Positions 57,429 through 64,000 of a stretch of 64,000 bases of DNA are shown piece after piece. Source of the stretch: Casuarina equisetifolia. Its lineage: Eukaryota; Streptophyta; Magnoliopsida; Fagales; Casuarinaceae. The stretch spans positions 27,989,580 to 28,053,579 of the forward strand of contig CM052355.1 in the NCBI GenBank assembly GCA_028551475.1. The letters are read 5' to 3'. The notes beneath the pieces were generated by a model, which saw nothing but the letters and a program-made list of their open reading frames with translations, ran no database searches and was not told where the DNA came from. The position numbers were made by a program, and so were the translations under genes. Each line of letters opens with the position of its first letter. The stretch's first letter is position 1.

Positions 57429-59459
57429 AATTTTTTACCTTGCAGTTCTTCTTCTTCCAGCACCTATCCATCCTCTGTGCCGACGGTCTCTTTTCCGGCA
57501 ACCATGGATTCACCGATTTCCTATTTTCTACAGAACGGATATTACCAAAAAAATAAGTTTTGTATGGTTTGCATATTTAACCTTACATTTCGGTGGAAAC
57601 GATTAATACAGCCTTCTTTAGATATAATCAAGAAGAAGATCTGCAGATGCATTTATCCTCTGATTTTCAACTCGCTTCTATTACAAAATCGGAAGTTATC
57701 TTAATCATTGTGATTTTGTTAGTTGTACCTAACCATTGTGATTGTGTTAGTTGTACATTTCATCAAATGTCCCTTTCTCCCAATAGTCCAATGCTGTCAG
57801 ACACTTCATTGACCACACTAGAAACATTCGCTTATCTCTTTTAATATCAGAATGAGAATTCAATTTTGAGATGGAAAGGACACAATTCACTTTGCCATTG
57901 CACAAAATCGATCAAGTTAATGTTAACGTACATGTAATTTATATATTTAACTCTTTTAGGTAATAAGAGTAAGAAAATTCGAAGACCTCGAGGCCAATTG
58001 CCAAACTCTATAGCCTTTGACCCCAACTTAGTTAACGTACACAAAATTAAAGTATAAATAAGTTGTTTTTGTTTATATTGCTTAGTGTTAACCCAAATGA
58101 CTTAAAGCTCTAGTTGCCATTAGCTTCCCAGCCGACATTAGTGGCACTAGCTTGCCTCCAAAGTCTCCAAAGGCTGCCGGAATCGGAACCCTAACTTTAT
58201 CAAAACATTAGAAATTTGCATTCCAATTTCAATATCTTTAAGCAACCTTCATCCATGTATTTAATTTAAGTTGGCTGGTCACTCCCTTCTTCCTGAGGTT
58301 CCGCGGTTACCCAAACGAGAGAAAAAATAAAAAATCAAAAGCGTTCTCCAACAACGAAACGATAACCCTCCTTTCTTGAGAAAATGGCAACCTCTGCCAA
58401 CTTGCACAAAGGTGTGCTGAAAAATGACTCCTAATAGTAGTTTACTTCTCCCGGATTGTCATCCATTACATCAAGAAAGATTTGGAAGATTCTGATTTTG
58501 TATTTTGTCTTTCGCGATAGGAATGGTGATAAAGAAATGACTCTGATTGTCGTTTGCTTTTCTGACAGGTCGTGATCCATTACGTCATCAAGAAAGATTT
58601 GCAAGATCTTAACTTTGAATCTGCAATCCATGGTAGAGATGGTAATAAAAGGAATGGCGACAAATTCTCTTCTCTACCCGGTTATCCATTCCTCCCAGAC
58701 TAAGAGATGAAGATGAAAAAGGTTGAAATGGGAATAAAAAAGTCTCAAGATGAGGCGAATAATGAAATTAGCCACTAGACATTTGCTAGTTGAAAATTTA
58801 CGACTTTGTAAAGATAAAGAAAAAAGGGGAAAGATTTCCATTTTAAATTAGCCAAGAGCAGGAGTAGAGATTGTAAATGGATTTCCAGTCTTCAGTGGCA
58901 GTTGCATAGCTTGTTCTAGTGGATTGCTTGAACCTTTTAAAGCATGCATGTAGCGAACCGAATGATAGATTAAAATCTAATTCTTTAAAACAAACTATAA
59001 TGCATGATCTTGCACAAGCATCATGGCTAGTTCTCCCTTAATAACACAGGATTATGGTCATTATGGAATTACGCAAAAGCCATCTAGATGAGCACATTAC
59101 GCAGGTGTGTCATTTTATTTAATAGGTTAATCTTTTAAGTTGAATTAAAATTCATAACAGTAATATTAAAGTTAACCATGATTAATTTTCAGCGCTAGTA
59201 CTGGTGCTAAGCGTCCAAGGTGAGATCTTTAAATGTGCCAACTTTGGACTGTAGCAATGAATAAAACAAGTCTTATTGTGATTGGCCTAATGACGGGGCT
59301 ATATAGGTTTCTAAGAAGTAGATTTCAAGTTCTTGGTGAAATCCCTTTACCACGATAAGTACCTTCAACTGATCCAATTAGTTGTTTGGAACGAGCTTGG
59401 TTTCTAAAACCTATTAATTTCCAATAACGTTGGTCCTAAGGCACAAGAGACCATGTATT
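57429..59459. other. Unassigned sequence beyond the truncated OMT
   Basis: From the OMT breakpoint the sequence changes to CT-rich text (CAGTTCTTCTTCTTCCAGC) followed by moderately GC-rich DNA to about 57540. Frames at 57315-57704 and 57593-57844 (+) lack known motifs. Two near-copies of TCATTACGTCATCAAGAAAGATTTG/CATTACATCAAGAAAGATTTGG-like text occur at 58464 and 58577. No gene is supported. Confidence 0.45.
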
Positions 59460-59759
59460 TTTTCAGTGAAGGGTGGTGACGTCAGTGTTCGTGGTCATAA
59501 GTGAGGCGGGGTGCGCTAGAGCACATTGAATGATTGACGGGATGGTTGGATTGTCTTGAAAGGCGACAAGGGCCAACGTGTTGTTGAAGATGTAAGTGTT
59601 CTATATACTTGTTGGTTCTCTCACCCTTTATCAATTGGTTTTGGATTAAATACTTGCGATAGTCGTGAAGGATCTTAGCTTTGTTCTCCCTTGTACAGGC
59701 TTCAAAGTTGAGCTTCTATCAACTCGCGTGCGCGATGCTTGAGTTAACTTATACATAGA

Positions 59760-60450
59760 AGAAGTGTTGAAGCTGTGGGCATTCCAAATCGGTTGTATGA
59801 AGATGGGCCTTTATCTTTACCTATGGTGAGATTCTCTTTCCTTTTGCCAATTAATTTTAGGATGAGCCATTGCATGGTGTCAAAGCCGTGTAGTTGTCCC
59901 TATATTGTGCCCTCCCTCCCATTGGGTCTTGGTCCTGGGCTTCTATTTATCTACATTGTTGTTGCTACGTCAACTTGTACGTGAAGAAGGATTTTGAACA
60001 TATGGGTGTTGCACATTGGTTGCATAAAGATGAACTCTTGACTTTATATTTGTTGGGTTTCTAGACTCTTTGCAAATTAGTTTTGGCCTAGGCTTTTACA
60101 AGGTATTGGAACCTTGTGGCATCTTTACGCAATGTACCCCCACACATTGGGCCTTAGCCTTGGGCTTCTGCCTACCTACATTGCAATACCTATGTTAGCT
60201 TACATGTGAAGATGATTATTGAAAATCAAAATGTCCCATATAGTTATGTGAGGATGGTTGTTAGCTTTATATTTGGTAAGATTTTCTCACTCTTTGCCAT
60301 TTGGTTTTGGAATGGGTGAATTGGGATTTTATCTATTCCCATATAGCATTAAAGATGTAGGTGTCTCACATCGGTTGCACAAGGATGCACTCTTGGCTTT
60401 GTATTTGATAGAGGAACTCACCTTTTACTAATTGCTTTTGAAATGTATCC
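59760..60450 (+). repeat. Degenerate tandem array, units about 130-230 bp
   Basis: Four units recur with GGCATTCCAAATCGGTTGTATGAAGATG-like starts at about 59778, 60004, 60229 and 60360, each followed by TTTATATTTGGTGAGATT-type text and, in the longer units, a CATTGGGTCTTGGTCCTGGGCTTCT / CATTGGGCCTTAGCCTTGGGCTTCT phrase. Spacing is 226, 225 and 131 bp. Identity is roughly 65-75%. The last unit is shortened. Confidence 0.75.
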
Positions 60451-63200
60451 TTACATGTGAGATTGGATTTTAGACACTAAGCTAGCTTCTAATTGCAATT
60501 TTGTGTATATAGATTGAGGAGAGGTGAGAAGAGGACATGGGTTGTAGCAAGTTTGTGGTCGTGTTCATGTGTTATTTCGTGTGGGAGTGGACAGTGAAGT
60601 GATAGGATTAGCTGTGATATGGCTAGAGGCATCTTTATTTGAGTGCCTAAGGGTCAAACATTTTGCACGGGGTGAGAGGCATTTATAAATGAGGATGCGT
60701 GATCTTCTGGAACCTGTGTACGTTCCAAGGGAACCAAATGTATGAGTGGAGGAAAGCAATCCATGCATGACGTGAAGTGATGTGGCGCCATCTCATTCTT
60801 TTGCAACAGCAGCTAGCTCTATCTGAAGGGAGTTTGAGATTGTGGTTGAGATATATTCAGTTGTAGCAGTTTGCATGTGGATTTGAATCAAGAATATTTT
60901 GGGGCATGGGCAATATCTGCCTTTGCTCTTTCCTTACTGTTTGAGTTGATTGAATATCCTTGAAATCTTGTGTTGATGCTTTATCTAAACGTTCCTAGAA
61001 AGGGAATATGTGCTCTTCCAATTTGATAGGCTTAGAGATAAAAATTTCTCAGTGGGTGAAGGCATTTGTAGCCTTTATGTCTAGTATTATATCCTACAAT
61101 GATACAAGTAAAAGACCTAACAGAAAGTTTGTGAGTTAGAGTTATATGCAGACATGGAAAGAACCTAGTTCCAAAGACTCTTAATGAGCCATAATTGGGG
61201 ACTTTGTTGTAGAAGTTCTCATAAGGGGGTTTTGTAGTCCAAAATTTTGGTAGGTAGTCTATTGATTAAATAACCTATGGTGATGGAAACTTTTACCTAG
61301 TATTTCCAAGGGAAATTGTGTAAGTGTTATAACAACCTAAGAAAATGGGTTTTAGAGAGAGTCTATGCACACAATGATTTAAAAGGAACCCGTGCACTAA
61401 GCCTAAAGAGAAATCACCAAACTATATTCCTATGGTATACGTCACCAAACTACAATTCTTTACAACCCAAGGAATCACATGTCACAATGTTTTTGCACCT
61501 TGTGATAACAAGTATACATGAAACACAATCCAAGTGCCACACACCAATGCAAAATGTTTTCTCGTCACAAGAGAAAACAAGCTAAATTACAAGGGACTAT
61601 CATTATACAATTTGAACACTTATCCCCTAAATACAAGTTAGATATAATGATTTACAATATGTTCTTATCTAACTACAATTGCAATACAAATGACATACAA
61701 GTTTCTTCAAGTATTGCTCTTTGGCAACTTAGGCAGCCAAAAGTATATCAAATAAAGTGTGCTACACCAAATACAAACAAAATATATGTTCTCAATTAAT
61801 GCGCTAAAAGCATAAGAACCTATATTCCTAGGTCAATTAGTCTGCAATAAAGTATTTTAATTTCGACCAGAATGCATAAGATCAAATATATAGATATTTA
61901 AGATTCACTTACCTTATGTAATGATATATGTTTAAAGCATAATGCTATAATCACCTTCTCAAAATATTTTGTTCAATGAACAGCTTAACTTGTGGGCAGA
62001 TGTGAAATATAACTCAATAAATCAGCACGCTTGCATGAAGGTCTTAATCACACATCAAACTTTTCAATTATAGCAAAAAAGATGTTTTTAATCACAATAA
62101 AAATGGTAAAGTCATAAACCATCAACTTTCAAAGTGAGGTTTTCACAACCCAATTCAAATCAGCTTCAAGAATGTGATTCGATGAATATGACTTTCAAGA
62201 TCCAACTAAATACATCAAACAATCATCTGTATTTCTTCACAATATGCATTTACAACAAATTAAGCAAGGAGAATATAATCTGGTTTAAACAATAAGCTCA
62301 ACCCATTTGAAACGCAACATGTAATCTCAATAAATCGAGTATATAGATTAGATCAGACTCAACCAAATAGCTCATGAAGTCAACAAAGAGTAGTCCTTTA
62401 AAAACCAAGCCAACAGCAGAACAACTAATCTATCTTTATAGTTTCGAATCAAACAATCTAAAAATCAAATTCTGTCTTGCTGTCAAGATCATTTAACTAT
62501 GGTCATGATCAAAAGTAATAACAATCTGCAAGATATACTCTCAAATAGAAGTAAAATTGGAACAAGATATTCTTTCGGGCTTCAAACAGAGCTCCCGTTT
62601 CTTTTTCTTTTTTCTGCACAGCACAACACAACATTTCTGTTTTTCTGTATTCTGTTAGCCATAATCGCAGGGCCAAAGGCCCTGCTATTACATAGAAAAG
62701 AGCATTGCTTCAACTATCTTACAAAGGGTTTCTCTTGGCTGTTTTGGTCTAAGTACATAGCCTTTTATAAGCCTTGGTTAGAAAGATTTTACACGAAACT
62801 TTTAATGAAGACTGCAGCAACCAGCCACGCTCAGATACACTTCACGCCTGTCTCGGGACTTCCAAAGTTCAGGCTAGCGTGTTGATATTTTGGACAGTTG
62901 CAGGACATGGAATTGTGCTAGACGGTTGAGTGAATATAGGGCCTGAAGTGCCCGAGTTTGCAATGAGTGATCTAGTAAACATAGCATCACGTGAGGGGCT
63001 CTTTCACGTTCCAAGGTGTCCAGGTGGTCTTCCTTTAACAACAAGAGCACACGTTAAAGCATAAAAAAGCTGGAAAAAAAAACTTTGTTACATTCTGATT
63101 TGCTATAGTTGACAATTGGAGAAATCAAAAACGAAATACAGCGCAAAAGTCATAAGAGAGGGGAGCGCAAGAGTGAGAAAGAGAGAAAACTGATATGGTG
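60451..63200. other. Intergenic region, no supported gene
   Basis: Several plus-strand frames (61316-61585, 61518-61799, 62499-62885) overlap AT-rich text and lack recognisable domains. The 128-codon frame at 62499 is rich in Leu/Phe/Lys and looks like chance or an old element end. GGGCCAAAGGCCC at 62671-62683 is a short GC palindrome. No tRNA or other structured RNA was recognised. Confidence 0.45.
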
Positions 63201-63209
63201 TAGATTGTC

Positions 63210-63640
63210 TTACATTACTAAGGCATGCTCTTGTGAAATTGTTTAAATTAAAAAAAAATTTCCTTAAAGCTCAAACTCTTATGTTGGGCTTGTTAACATG
63301 GTATTGAATACATTATGTGTAACCTTGAATTTAATGTTGCTTCATATGTAGGTTGTGTGTGCAAGGCAAAAGTTTACATTAGAAGCATGATCCCTTGAGG
63401 GAAGACTTATATAAAGAAAATATTCTTGTAACTCTTGAGTTAATTTTTTAATTAGCTTTAAGCCTTTTAAAATGTTTTTAGAGTTAAGGCTTTTTTATTA
63501 ACACTCCTATAAGTCTAATGTCAGTAACATTGATGGCCCGATATTTGTCCATCATGGTAAATGGGAGTGTTATGGTGTAATTGTTCCATATTATTAAGGT
63601 ATGCTCTTGTGAAATTATTTAAATTAAAGAAATTTCTCAT
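63210..63640. repeat. Imperfect direct repeat related to the 44.6-kb array
   Basis: ACTAAGGCATGCTCTTGTGAAATTG (about 63219) recurs as ATTAAGGTATGCTCTTGTGAAATTA (about 63593), both followed by TTTAAATTAAA. Text between them (AACCTTGAATTTAATGTTG, GGCAAAAGTTTACATTAGAAG) resembles the units at 44590-45520 and 25570-25960. Confidence 0.6.
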
Positions 63641-64000
63641 ATTTTTGAATTAGCTTTTGGATTAGTTCTTTTGCCTTCTCACAAAAGCAAAAACAAATAA
63701 AAAATGTCACTATCAATTTCACGTAAACCATGTTTCATCGTTGGTTTCTTTTTGATCAAAACTTTCCCTCCTTACAAACACATTATTGCATTAAAGAGAT
63801 GAGTTGATTTAGGCTTCCGGGTTTGGGTTGAACGTATGGATTTACCATAAATCCAATTTTAAGAGCTTTTTTTTTAAACTTTTTTTTATTATTTTAGAAA
63901 AATTTAGATGGTACTTTGTCAAATTTTATTAACACCAATAAAGATAGGTATAATAACCATACTTTGAATAACTACAATGAAAAAGTATATTCCTAAGCTT

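Noticed and set aside
62499..62885. A 128-codon plus-strand frame
   Set aside because: No recognisable domain, AT-rich surroundings, and Leu/Phe/Lys-heavy composition. Kept only as part of an unassigned region.
1..64000. Bacterial-type features (operons, CRISPR arrays, Shine-Dalgarno sites, rho-independent terminators)
   Set aside because: The window is plant nuclear DNA with spliced genes; none of these applies, and no regularly spaced repeat-spacer array was seen.

Overview
The window reads as AT-rich nuclear DNA from a flowering plant. The evidence is spliced genes with GT/AG introns, a nucleus-encoded photosystem II protein with a bipartite thylakoid-lumen transit peptide, plant-type O-methyltransferases, a CYP81-type P450 relic, and many LTR retroelements with 5-bp target-site duplications. 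A woody eudicot such as grapevine is my best guess, but nothing in the window proves the species.

Region 1 (1-21.5 kb) is gene-poor and holds the two ordinary genes: a single-exon PSB27 gene (5221-5739, +) and a six-exon DUF789 gene (18403-20734, +). The rest is AT-rich intergenic sequence with a short tandem duplication (1254-1448), a dispersed direct repeat (6204/6777) and a three-unit tandem array of about 336 bp (12889-13935).

Region 2 (21.6-57.5 kb) is a decayed, duplicated cluster of O-methyltransferase (OMT) genes, all on the minus strand, each carried with its own downstream flank. Only one copy is intact (52771-53979, 351 residues, two exons). The others are: a flank that has lost its gene (21590-23620); a copy with nonsense mutations, a full-length Ty1-copia element in exon 2 and a solo-type LTR in exon 1 (33155-39914); a copy turned into a fold-back with two 253-bp arms that read as identical (42588-43520) and with a solo LTR in its promoter; a 5'-truncated copy (56913-57428); and two older relics (26860-27102, 54280-54420) inside a segmental duplication. 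A CYP81-type P450 pseudogene lies among them (about 46830-51828). It is split by a coding-free LTR element which itself carries a nested 1.2-kb solo LTR.

Region 3 (57.5-64 kb) is intergenic, with a degenerate tandem array of about 130-230 bp units (59760-60450) and AT-rich repeats.

The most interesting object is the OMT fold-back at 42588-43261. Read through from the OMT side it would give a 253-bp hairpin RNA matching the only intact OMT, including one uninterrupted 33-nt identity. That makes it a candidate siRNA source regulating its own family. The nested, datable insertions (copia LTRs about 10% diverged, P450-element LTRs about 5% diverged, then a solo LTR inside one of the latter) let the decay of the cluster be ordered in time.
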